From assembly GCF_000517265.1 (NCBI RefSeq), contig NZ_AYSJ01000002.1, forward strand, positions 1,005,701-1,069,700: DNA of 64,000 nucleotides. The letters run 5' to 3'. A program made the translations under genes and the position numbers. The notes under the pieces are model-generated. The model was not told the DNA's origin, made no database searches, and saw nothing but the letters and a program-made list of their open reading frames with translations. Shown piece after piece: positions 1-12,100 of the stretch (within the stretch, counting starts at the first letter, position 1; each line of letters opens with the position of its first letter). Source of the DNA: Photorhabdus khanii NC19. Its GTDB lineage: Bacteria; Pseudomonadota; Gammaproteobacteria; Enterobacterales; Enterobacteriaceae.

Positions 1-1686
1 GGGAGGAGATCCCTATCGGCCGTCCCATAAACAATACCCGTATCTACTTGCTTGATGCGCGGGGTCAGCCGGTACCGCGGGGTGCGGTAGGTGAACTCTA
101 TCTCGGTGGTGTGGGTGTCGCCCGGGGTTATCTGAACCGGCCGGATCTGACCGCAGAGCGTTTTCTGGATGACCCATTTTCAACTATTCCGGGTGCCCGC
201 ATGTATCGGACCGGTGACCTTGCCCGTTATTTGTCGGATGGTAACCTGATTTATGTGGGACGCAATGATCAGCAGGTAAAAATCCGGGGATTCCGTATAG
301 AACCCGGCGAGATAGAGGCGCGTCTGATGGAATACCCTTCAGTTCAGGAGTCTCTGGTGGTCACTTATAGCAAAGGGGAGGATAAGCGTCTGGTCGCTTA
401 TGTGGTCGCGGATGATGAGGAAGAACTGGCTCAACATTTGCGTTCGCATCTGTCAGCCCGATTACCTGAATATATGATACCGTCAGCGTTTGTCAGGCTG
501 GATGCTTTCCCACTGACCCGAAACGGCAAGCTGGATCGCCGGGCATTACCCGCACCGGACGAAAAAGCGGTTGCCCGTCAGGTTACGCCGCACCGCGAGG
601 AGAACAGAAATAGCATTGGCGGACATTTGGCGTGAATTACTGGGGATTGAACAGATCAGCCGGCATGACAACTTCTTCGCCTTGGGCGGTCATTCTCTGC
701 TTGCCATGCGAATGGTCAATCTTGTCGCTGGTCAGGGTTTGATTTGTACCTTGAATGCCTTGTTCCAATTCCCTGTGTTGTCCGAATTGGCGGCAAAAAT
801 CACCTCAGATTTGCTGTCTCAGCCGCAGACCAGTGCCATACCGGTGCGACCGGGTGGAACGGAGCTGCCACTGTTCTTTGTACCCAGTGGAATGGAAGAT
901 TATTCCTATGTTTACGGGCTGGCTCAACATATCCGGTCAGACTATCCGGTTTATACGTTGCCCTGGCCGTCCATCAGTGAAGAACCGATGTCAACGATGG
1001 AAGAACAGGCGGTCAGAATGATCAACTTGATGAAAGCGGTTCAACCGACAGGTCCGTACCGGATAGCGGGTTACTCTTCCGGCGGCATATTGGCTTATGC
1101 CGTTGCCCAGTGGCTTTTACATGCTGGGGAAATGGTTAACTTCCTGGGATTGATTGATACGCCGGCTCCTCATGATGTCAGCGAGGAGCCTGTGCAACTT
1201 AACCATCTGTTCCTTGATGCGTTAGCAAAGCAGCTTGAGGAGGAACATACAGAAGAGGTTGCGGCATTGTACCGGCGAATTGATGAACTGAATTTGGTGC
1301 AATTTATTGAAGCGGCACAGGAACTGGCGTTATACCCCGCCAGTTTGCGCCCTGATTTAGTCGCAAAACGTTGGGAGCAGGGAGAGCATTATATACAAAT
1401 AGTCAAAGAGTATGAGCCGCAGGCATTAGCGGTAACGCTGCATCAGTTTTATGCGATGGAGCCTTCCCCTCCTAATCCTTTTGTTGTGAATGAAGAACCG
1501 AAGCCTTTAACTATGGACCCATCGTTAGGTTGGGGGCGGGTAATGCCTGATTCTTTACTTCAATTGATTGCTGTTCCGGGTAACCATGCGAGTTTGATGG
1601 AGAATAAGGAACATAGAATCGCTTTAGCTCAGGCTCTGAATAGGGCGTTGGCAATGTATTGTGATGAGGAGGCGCTGCAATACTGA
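1..1686 (+). CDS. Non-ribosomal peptide synthetase, C-terminal part (A-T-TE), partial at the window edge and frameshifted
   Basis: This is the tail of an NRPS that begins outside the window. It reads from base 3 as the C-terminal part of an adenylation domain, with A7 (YRTGDLARY), A8 ([20 protein letters not shown]) and A10 ([10 protein letters not shown]). A thiolation domain (GGHSLL, about 687) and a type I thioesterase follow, with nucleophile motif GYSSGG and a C-terminal PGNH catalytic His. The reading frame changes in the A-T linker. Compared with the paralogous linkers downstream, one T is missing at 583-584 (GTTAC for GTTTAC) and one A at 603-604 (GAACA for GAAACA). Restoring both gives an uninterrupted linker and T domain. 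As sequenced, the A domain ends at a stop at 635 and the T-TE part could only start from a TTG at 571. The ends closely resemble those of the NRPS at 3117-19238. The product is unknown because the specificity region lies outside the window. Confidence 0.9.
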
Positions 1687-1725
1687 TAAATTAATCAATA
1701 TTGAATAATTTAATGTTGGTGTGAT

Positions 1726-1760
1726 AATCCGGTATATATTGTTTATACCGGATTATTTTT
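1726..1760 (+). terminator. Intrinsic terminator after the first NRPS
   Basis: An 11-bp perfect stem (AATCCGGTATA / TATACCGGATT) with a 7-nt loop is followed by ATTTTT. It lies 40 bp after the NRPS stop codon. A near-identical copy follows the second NRPS at 19284. Confidence 0.85.
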
Positions 1761-2865
1761 GTAGTAAAACAAAATAATGACAGGGATAATTTTCATAACA
1801 AGCTGTTTGATTATATTTGTTCGTTATTATTATTGTTGTTATTCTCTATTATGTGATCTAAATCGGGTTTTATTATTAATTTTATTATGTTTTTTTGATT
1901 AAACGGGTATCTCGAATATATATTTAGTTGTAGAGTAATTGTTGAGAATATTTATTCTGATAAAAATAATCGAAAATTTGATAATGGCAATGTGTTTTCT
2001 GGTGGTCATGTAGGCTGATTTAATCAGCTTTAATTTCATGATCTCCCCTTGATATATATTTTTTTATTTTAAATAACTTGGGATAATAAGAGTGAAAAAA
2101 CGGTGGCGGATAGTCTCAGTGTCTATGTTAGTCGGTGTTTTTGAACTGAATAACATTAAATTTTTTTCCTGCTTATACCTCGTAATGGTCAATATCGCCG
2201 GATGTCCGAAAAATCGCATCAAAGAGCGATCTCCCAGGTTTTTTTGTATTTTAAATCAATATTATACATGGTTGATAATTATTCCTGTTACATTATTTTA
2301 TTATTATTGAATAATATGTTGTGGAGTTAATTATAAATTATAATTGTTTCTGGGTGGTACTGGGTTAAATAACATTTCTATTTGTAATGGAATTTAATGG
2401 TTATAAAGCAATGTGCTTAAGTTGGTGTGGGTTTGCTTATGGCATCTACACTAGGGGTACTCTTTTGTTGTTATAAAATAATATCGTATGTGATTGTTTT
2501 GAACCTGAGGTTATATTTTTGTTAAATATGCATCATGAATGCAGGGAATTGTCTTGTCTTTAATTGTGTAATTTATCATCAGCCAATGGGAGTTATAGAG
2601 AATTAATCTAATTTATCTAAAAAACAGGAGCAAAAATGGAATATTTTATTCCAGATCATACATTGAATTATTTATTTTGCTGTCAGGGGAATTAGCATCG
2701 TAGTGTTGTGAATGATATGGCTATTAACCGGGCTATGGCATCCAATATTTGCGTATTTTGAAGAGATATCGGTTATTTCTTGGGGGTAAGAAGTAAGAAA
2801 AATACGGGTGATGGCTGTCAGGAATGACAGTTTTCAAATTTCTAACAGATTCGTTGAGGTCGTAA
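1761..2865. other. AT-rich intergenic region between the two NRPS genes
   Basis: About 1.1 kb with no supported gene. A 72-codon open frame at 2092-2310 starts with GTG, begins with a basic MKKRWR and has hydrophobic stretches, but it has no recognisable family and poor codon use for a protein. The promoter of the downstream NRPS should lie here, but I could not pick one out with confidence in such AT-rich sequence. The last 15 bases hold a good ribosome binding site (GAGGT, 5 nt before the ATG at 2866). Confidence 0.5.
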
Positions 2866-3096
2866 ATGAAAGATAGCATTGCTCAAGCAGGAAGTGCTCT
2901 TAACGCTGAACTCCTCTCTCAAACATCAGAAAACATAATCAGTGCAAATGACACTTTACCACCGACTCAGAATGTAAAGAATATTCCCCAGACGTTTACT
3001 TCCAATGAATCATTCTGGTATGAACGCCTTGCTGCTTTGAACCCCTTCAATTACCTTTCGAAACCGCCGGAGAGCAAGCGGAACCCTGCTGGGTAA
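2866..3096 (+). CDS. N-terminal fragment of the five-module NRPS, cut off by a one-base frameshift
   Basis: The ATG at 2866 has a GAGGT ribosome binding site 5 nt upstream and is the natural start of the large NRPS. The first ~63 codons end in FWYERLAALNPFNY, the opening of a condensation-type domain. After that the frame gives nonsense (LSKPPESKRNPAG) and stops at 3096. Reading frame 3 instead continues PFETAGEQAEPCWVISDWHSPL straight into the 3117 open frame. One C missing from the TACC(C)TTTC context at about 3054 explains the break. If the base is restored, the gene runs 2866-19238 and encodes about 5,457 residues. Confidence 0.75.
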   Translation: MKDSIAQAGSALNAELLSQTSENIISANDTLPPTQNVKNIPQTFTSNESFWYERLAALNPFNYLSKPPESKRNPAG

Positions 3097-3116
3097 TCAG
3101 TGACTGGCACTCCCCA

Positions 3117-6100
3117 TTGCCAAAAAATGGTGAAGAAGAGCCACTGCGAACGTTGTTACAGGCATTCGTTATCTATCTTGCGCGTTTGACTCAGCAGGCT
3201 ACATTCCAAATTGGCTGGTGTGTGGATGGCGTAAGCGATACGTCGGCAGATCTGGCATCGGTGGTGCCAATGGTCGTTGAGGTGGCGTTTGATAAACCGT
3301 GGCATATGGTAGCTAACTGGCTGGATGGCGAGCTGGCCCGGTTGGCCCGGCACCACACATTTAGTCGAGATTTCCTCTCGCGTTCTCCTTCATTGTGGGC
3401 TATTCCGGCGTTGACAACCCACCGGCCATGGCGGATCGCCGTTGCTGCCATCGCGGAGGATAGGCCGTGTGATCAGCCGGTGCCCGGCGAATTGCTGACC
3501 CTCCAAATCAATGCGCAGGGTGGTTTTCGTTGGATCTACGATGAAAATCGCCTGAGCACAGAAGTGGTTATGCGCATGGGTGAACATTTACAGATGCTGG
3601 CAGCGTCAAAAAGGCAGGGAGAGGAAGTTCCTATCTGGCAGCTTAATTTGTTATCTGAGGCTGAACGTACCCTGTTACTGGAAACCTGGAATGCCACTGA
3701 TACCCCTTATCCTGACCCATTATGTATTCATCAATTGTTTGAACAACAGGCAGAGCAAGCCCCGCACGCCACGGCATTAGAATATCAAGAACAGACCCTC
3801 AGTTATGCGGAATTGAATATCCGTGCTAACCGGCTGGCTCATCAACTGATGGCGCTAGGTGTCACACCGGATAGGCGGGTGGCGATTTGCGTGGCACGCT
3901 CACCGGCAATGGTGGTGGCTTTGCTGGCGGTACTGAAAGCCGGCGGGGCTTATGTGCCGCTGGATTCAACTTATCCGCGGGAACGTCTGGCGTATATTCT
4001 GAGTGATAGTGCCCCGTCAGTGGTACTGGTTGATGAAGCTGGCCGGGCGGCGCTGGGCGAACAGGCGCTGGTAGGCATGACGGTACTTGATCCGAATATC
4101 CAACTTGACCAGCCCGACAGCAATCCGCAGATCCCGGCGTTAACGCCACAGCATCTGGCCTATGTGATTTACACCTCCGGCTCAACCGGACAGCCGAAAG
4201 GGGTGATGGTGGAACATCAGGCGATTTATCAACGTTATCTGGGTTTTAATGACACCTATGCCGTCACTGCACAAGATCGGCTATTGCAATTTGCCGCGTT
4301 TGCGTTTGATGTTTCAATGGAAGATTTCTTCTCGTCATTATGCAACGGGGCCACACTGGTTATCCGGGATGATAGCTGGCTGGCGTCGATACCAGAATTT
4401 GTTGCTTTAACCCGACAATATCGTATTACGGTGATGTCACTGCCGACTTTATTCTGGTCTGAACTGGCGGCCAGAGATTCAGGATTACCGCTGCCGGATT
4501 GTCTCCGGCTCATCATCATTGGGGGTGAGGCGGTCAAAAAGAGTGCCATTCAGGACTGGTTTAGACAAGCCGGCCACCGGCCTCGGTTGTTGAATGGTTA
4601 TGGCCCGACGGAAAACACCGTGACGGTGACCTATAAAGACGTGTTATCGCCGGAGGATGCCCATTCTATCGGCAGACCGGCTAAAAATGCCCGTATCTAC
4701 CTGCTGGACAAATATGGCGAACTGGTACCGGTAGGTGGCGTGGGCGAGATGTATATTGGTGGCGTGGGTGTGGCACGAGGTTATCTGAACCGGCCGGCGT
4801 TGAGTGTGGAACGTTTTATGTTGGATACTTTTAGTCCGCTATCTGGTGAACGGATGTATCGCTCTGGGGATTTAGCCCGCTACCTGCCGGACGGTGACCT
4901 GGAATTTCTGGGCCGTAACGATGAGCAGGTTAAAATTCGCGGTTTTCGGATTGAACTGGGGGAAATTGAAACCCGACTGACGGAACACCCGGCGGTACGA
5001 GAGGCGGCGGTGTTGGCACTGGATGGCGATCAGGGCAAACGGCTGGTGGCTTATGTGGAGGCGGAAGCGAATGAGCGATTGGTGGCTGATTTGCGTGAAT
5101 ACCTGAGTGCCATTTTGCCTGACTATATGGTGCCGGCGGCCTTTGTGCGGCTGGATACCTTCCCGCAGACCCCGAGCGGCAAGCTGGATCGTCGGGCGTT
5201 GCCTGCGCCCGGGGAAAACGATTTTGCCCGTCAGGTTTATGAAGCGCCACAAGGGAAGGCTGAGATCACTCTGGCGGACATCTGGCGTGAACTATTGGGC
5301 ATTGAATACATCAGCCGGCATGACAGTTTCTTTGCGTTGGGCGGTCATTCCCTACTCGGCGTACAGATGATTGAGCGCTTGCGCCACCTGGGTTTGACAC
5401 TGACGGCACGTGATCTGTTCCAGTCGCCGGTGCTGTCAGCATTGGCTCAAACGTTGGGACAGCATCAGGCTGTGATAGTCCCGCTTAACGTCATCACTCC
5501 AGCCACCACGGCGCTGACGCCGGCGATGTTGCCGCTGATTGATTTGGTTCAGACTGACATTGACCGCATCGTTGAGCAGGTTCCGGGTGGGATAACGAAT
5601 ATTCAGGATATCTATGCGTTGTCGCCGTTACAGGACGGTATCCTGTTCCACCACCTGTTGGAACAGGAAGGTGACCCCTATCTGGTGCTCTATCCGGTGG
5701 CTTTTGCTAATCGGTCTTTGCTGGACCGTTATCTGGCGGCGGTGCAACAGGTGGTTGATCGCCATGACATCCTGCGGACGGCGTTTATCTGGCAAGGATT
5801 ATCCGTGCCGGCGCAGGTGGTCTGGTGTCGGGCACGGTTGCCCGTGACGGAACTGACGCTGGATCCAGCTGACGGTCCAGTGATTGACCAGTTAACCCGG
5901 CGTTTTGATCCTGCTTGGTATCGTCTTGACTTGAGTCAGGCGCCGCTACTGCATTTTGTTATCGCTCAGGAAACCGATGGCCGCTGGTTTTTACTGGAAT
6001 TACAGCATCACTTGATCGGTGACCATGAAACGATGGAAGTGATGCACCATGAAGTGCAGGCTTATTTTGCCGGACAGGAGGAGTGCCTACCTGCTCCGGT

Positions 6101-9100
6101 GCCGTTCCGTAATCTGGTGGCTGAGGCCCGGTTGGGGGTAAGTCAGGCAGCGCATACCCGCTTCTTCACTGATATGTTGGCGGCAGTGGATGAACCAACG
6201 TTGCCGTTTGGGCTGACGGGCGTGCATCGTGATGGATCTCAGAAGACCGAATCTCATCGGATGTTGGTTCCTGAGCTAAATGACCGTCTGCGCAGTCAAG
6301 CTCGGCGTTTGGGCGTCAGTCTGGCGGCGTTGTGTCATCTGGCCTGGGCGCAGGTGTTATCGCGTACCAGCGGACAAGAGAAAGTGGTGTTTGGTACCGT
6401 CCTGTTTGGGCGCATGGCCGTGGGGGAAGGAATGGGGTTGTTTATCAATACCCTGCCGCTGCGGCTGGATATGGATGAGACCCCGGTACGAGATAGTGTG
6501 CGGGAGGCACATCTGCGACTGGCTGAATTGTTGGAGCATGAGCATGCTCCGTTGGCGTTGGCTCAACGATGCAGTGGGGTTGACAGCGGTGTGCCACTCT
6601 TTAGTGCCCTGTTGAACTATCGCCATAATGAGCAACCAGATCCTTTGGATGAAACAATGGCCGGGATTGAATTCTTGGGCGAACAGGAGCGAACTAACTA
6701 TCCGTTTGTGCTGTCGGTAGAGGATGGGGGTTCTACTCTGGGGCTGACGGCTCAGGTAGTGCAACCGTTTGATCCGGAAAGCCTATGCGGTTATATGCAA
6801 CAGGCACTGGGGAGTCTGGTGGAAGCGCTGGAGCAAGCTCCAGAAATGCCCGTTCGGGGATTGGACATCCTGCCGGAAGCGGAGCGTACCTTGTTGCTGG
6901 AAACCTGGAACGCCACGGAAACCGTCTATCCTGATCAGCTATGTGTCCATCAGTTGTTTGAACAACAGGTGGAGAAGACCCCAGCGGCGACGGCGCTGAT
7001 AGCCGGAGATAAAACGCTAAGCTATACGGAGCTGAATACGCGAGCTAACCGGCTGGCTTATCAGTTAATCGAACAAGGGGTTTATCCCGGTGATCATATT
7101 GCGCTCCTGTTAGAGCGATCGATAGAACTGGTGGTGGCTCAGTTGGCGATTCTTAAAGCTGGCGCCGTTTACGTGCCGGTTGATCCCAGTGTGCCGGATG
7201 AGCGGAAAAACGGGTTGATAAATGATTGTTCCGCTCGGTTGTTGCTCACCGATATACAGGCGGATATTCCGGCTAACTTGGCTGTTCCGCTGCTTCGTTT
7301 CTCGGATGAGACAGACACAAGCAAAGAGGAAGATTGCCTTAACCCCGATTTACCGCATTCCAGCGCCGATTTAGCGTATATCATGTACACCTCCGGTTCG
7401 ACCGGTACACCCAAAGGGGTGCTGGTACCGCATCGTGCTGTGGTTCGGCTGGTCATCAATAACGGCTATGCTGAAATCGACCAAGATGACCGAGTTGCTT
7501 TTACGGCTAATCCGGCTTTCGATGCCAGTACATTTGAAGTCTGGGCACCGTTGCTCAATGGCGGGGCATTAGTGGTTATTGACCGCGCCACGTTATTAAC
7601 GCCGCCGGAGTTAGTCCGGGTTTTACAGGCTCATCACATCACAGTGCTGTGGCTGACGATTGGGTTATTTAACCGGCTGGCGGCAGAGTTATCCTCGGTT
7701 CTTCCGCAGATTAAGATCCTGATTTTCGGGGGAGATATCCCCGATTTACAGGTGATTGCTCAGGTCCTGAATAATCGCCCGCCACAACAATTATTACAAG
7801 CTTATGGTCCGAGTGAGGGAACCACTTTTACCACTATGTATCCTATCGTGGCATTAGCGCAGGGAGTGACCCGGATCCCCATTGGCCGACCGATAGCCAA
7901 TACACGTATTTATCTGCTGGATGCTTACGGTCTGCCGGTACCGTCAGGTGCGGTTGGTGAGATTTATGTGGGGGGAGATGGGGTTGCTTGTGGCTATCTT
8001 AATCGCCCTGACCAGACGGCTGAACGTTTCCTGACAGATCCATTTAGTGATCAACCGGATGCGCGCATGTACCGGACCGGGGATTTGGCCCGTTATCTGC
8101 CGGATGGCAATCTGGAATTTCTGGGCCGTAATGACCAGCAGGTTAAAATCCGTGGCTTCCGCATTGAACCGGGGGAAATTGAGACGCGTCTGGTGGAGCA
8201 TTCGGCGGTGCGTGAGGCGGCGGTGTTGGCGCTGGGTGATGGGCCGGATAAACGGCTGGTGGCCTATGTGGTGGCGGAAGCCCATGAGGGGCTGGCGATT
8301 AGCCTGCGTGATCACCTGAGTGCTATTTTACCGGATTACATGGTACCGACAGCCTTTGTGCGTCTGGATATATTTCCGTTGACCCCGAACGGTAAGTTGG
8401 ATCGCCGGGCATTGCCGGCACCGGACAATGAGGCTTTGGCTCGTCAGGTTTATGCTGCGCCGCAAGGCGAAACCGAAATGGCATTGGCGGCGATTTGGCG
8501 TGAATTACTGGGGATCGAACAAGTTAGCCGGTATGACAGCTTTTTTGCTTTGGGCGGCCACTCGCTGCTCGCTGTACGGATGGTTGAACACCTGCGTCAC
8601 TTGGGGTTGACGCTGGCGGTGCGTGACCTGTTCCAGTCGCCAGTGTTGTTTGAATTGGCGCAAACCCTGGGGCAGCACCCGGTTATGGTGGTGCCACCGA
8701 ATGTGATTACGTCAGCGACGACGAAAATCACTCCAGAGATGTTGCCGCTGATTGATCTGATTCAGGCTGAGATTGACCGTATCGTCGGGCAGGTACCGGG
8801 TGGAATAGCCAATATTCAGGATATCTATGCCCTGTCGCCGTTGCAGGACGGCATTTTGTTCCACCACTTACTGGCAAACGAAGGGGATCCCTATCTGGTG
8901 GTCAGTCAGATGGCTTTTGCTGACCGGTCTTTGCTAGATCGTTATTTAGCGGCGGTGCAACAGGTGATTGATCGCCACGATATTCTGCGCACCGCCTTTA
9001 TCTGGCAAGGATTGTCAATGCCGGCACAGGTAGTCTGGCGTCAAGCATCCTTATTAGTGACTGAATTGACGCTGGACCCGGTTGATGGGCCGGTTAGCGA

Positions 9101-12100
9101 TCAACTGGCTCGACGTTTTGATCCCCGTCATTATCGTCTCGATTTGGCTCAGGCACCGCTGTTACGTTTTGTGGTGGTGCAGGAGACCAATGGCCGCTGG
9201 TTGTTACTGGAATTGCAACATCACTTGATTGGTGACCATACCACCATGAAAGTGATGAATCGTGAAGTGCAGGCGTACCTTGCCGGGCAAGGGAATAGCC
9301 TGCCTGACCCGGTTCCTTTCCGCAATTTGGTGGCTCAAGCCCGGCTAGGGGTGAGTCAGGATGCGCATATCCGTTTCTTTACTGACATGTTGGCGGAGGT
9401 GGATGAGCCCACGCTGCCGTTCGGGCTGGCGGATGTGCATCGTGATGGATCTCAGGAGATAGCATCCCACCGGATGCTGACAACCAACTTGAATGACCGT
9501 CTGCGTAGCCAAGCCCGGCGTTTGGGTGTCAGTTTGGCGGCGTTGTGCCATCTGGCCTGGGCACAGGTACTGTCGTGTACCAGTGGACAGGAGAAAGTGG
9601 TATTCGGCACCGTGTTGTTTGGGCGTATGGCGGCGGGGGAAGGGGCTGACAATGGTATGGGGCTGTTTATCAATACCCTGCCGTTACGGCTGGATATCGA
9701 TGATACGCCAGTGCGTGATAGTGTACAGGCCGTACATACCCGGCTGGCGGGGTTGTTGGAACATGAGCATGCTTCACTGGCGTTGGCTCAGAGATGCAGT
9801 GGGGTTGCCAGCGGCACGCCACTTTTTAGTGCCCTAATGAACTATCGACATAATGATCAGTTTGATCCTTTGGATGAAACGATAGACGGGATTGAATTTC
9901 TGGGCGAACAGGAGAGCACTAACTATCCTTTTGGAATGTCGGTGGAGGACGATGGCACCACATTAGGGCTGATCGCTCATGTGGTGCAACCGTTTGATCC
10001 GGAAAGCTGGTGCAGTTATATGCAGCAGGCGCTGGAGAGTTTGGTCGAGGCTCTTGAGCAGGCCCCAGAGACACCGGTACGAGCACTGAATATCTTGCCT
10101 GAAACCGAACGCACGTTGTTACTGGAAACCTGGAACGCCACGGAGAGCCCGTATCCTGACGCGTTATGCATTCATCAGTTGTTTGAGCAGCAGGTGGAGA
10201 AAACCCCGCAGGCCACGGCGCTGGTGTATCAAGAGCAGACGTTTAGTTATGCCGAGTTAAATGCCTGTGCCAACCGCCTTGCCCATCAACTGATTGCGTT
10301 TGGCGTAACCCCGGAGCAACGGGTGGCGATTTGCGTGGCACGCTCACCAGCGATGGTGGTGGCGTTGCTGGCGGTGTTGAAAGCCGGAGGAGCTTATGTG
10401 CCGCTGGACTCAACTTACCCGGCGGAGCGTCTGACGTATATCCTGAATGACACTGCCCCATCAGTGGTATTAGCTGATGCGACTGGACAGGCTGCATTGG
10501 GTGAGGAGGCGCTGGCCGGGCTGACGGTACTTGACCCGAATAGCCAACCTGACCAACCGGACAGCAACCCGCAGGTTTTGGCGTTGATGCCACAGCATCT
10601 GGCCTATGTGATTTACACCTCTGGTTCAACCGGGCAGCCGAAAGGGGTGATGGTAGAACATCAGGCGGTCTATCAGCGTCATCTAGGGGTGAATGAACAC
10701 TATGCCGTTACGGCACAAGACCGGGTATTGCAATTTGCTGCTTTTGCGTTTGATGTTTCAGTAGAAGAGTGTTTCTCGACGTTATGCAACGGTGCCGCAC
10801 TGGTTATTCGCGATGATAGCTGGCTGGCTTCAATGCCGGAATTTATTGCCTTAGCCCGGCAAAACCGTATCACGGTGATGTTTCTGCCGACCTTATTCTG
10901 GTCTGAACTGGCGGCCAGAGACAATGGATTACCGCTGCCGGAGTGTCTCAGACTTATCATCATTGGCAGTGAGGCGGTCAAAAAGAACGCCATTCAGAAC
11001 TGGTTTAGACAGGAAGGCCACCGACCTCAGCTATTGAACGCTTATGGTCCGACGGAAAATACCGTGACGGCGACCTGTAAAGAAATATTATCGCCAAAAG
11101 ATGATAGTTCTATCGGTCGGCCGATTAGGAATACTCGCATCTACTTACTGGACAGACACGGCCAACCTGTGCCATTGGGCTGCGTAGGCGAAATGTATAT
11201 TGGTGGCGTGGGGGTGGCACGGGGTTATCTGAACCGGCTGACATTGAGCGAGGAACGTTTTATACCCGATCCCTTTAATCCGGTGTCTGATGCACGGATG
11301 TATCGTACCGGGGATTTGGCTCGTTATCTGCCGGACGGTGAACTGGAATTCCTGGGGCGTAACGACCAACAGGTTAAAATTCGCGGCTTCCGGGTTGAGC
11401 TAGGGGAAATTGAAACCCGGCTGGTGGAACACCCGGCGGTGCAAGAGGCGGCGGTGTTGGCGCTGGATGATGAACTGGGCAAACGGCTGGTTGCCTATGT
11501 GGCGGCACAAGCGCATGAGGGATTGACTGCCGGTTTACGTGAACACCTGTGTGCCGTTTTACCTGACTATATGATACCGGCGGCCTTTGTGCGGCTGGAT
11601 AGCTTCCCGCAGACGCCGAATGGCAAGCTGGATCGCCGGGCGTTGCCAGCGCCGGGGGAAGCGGCGTTTGCCCGTCAGGTCTATGAAGCCCCACAAGGGA
11701 AGAGAGAAACGATGCTGGCGGCTGTCTGGTGTGAATTACTGGACGTTGAGCAGATTAGTCGACATGACAGCTTCTTTGCGTTGGGCGGCCATTCACTGCT
11801 CGCCGTGCGCATGATTGAACGATTGCGGCGTGTCGGTCTTGGCGTATCGGTACAAACGCTATTTCAACATCCAACACTCTGTGTTTTGGCACAATCTCTG
11901 GTTCAGCATGATGAAATCCAGGTGCCCGACAACCGTATTATACCGGATACGACGGTACTGACACCGGAGATGTTGCCGCTGATTGATTTGACTCAGCCTG
12001 ACATTGACTACATCGTCGGACAGGTACCGGGCGGGATGGCGAATATTCAGGATATCTATGCGCTGTCACCGTTGCAGGATGGCATTTTGTTCCACCATCT

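Noticed and set aside
571-640. Programmed frameshifting to join A and T domains of the first NRPS
   Set aside because: The two losses lie at different runs with no slippery heptamer or downstream structure. NRPS genes do not normally use it, and deletion or sequencing error is simpler.
2092-2310. 72-codon open frame between the NRPS genes
   Set aside because: GTG start with a weak ribosome binding site, no family, and amino-acid content that reflects AT-rich DNA. Mentioned only in the intergenic entry.
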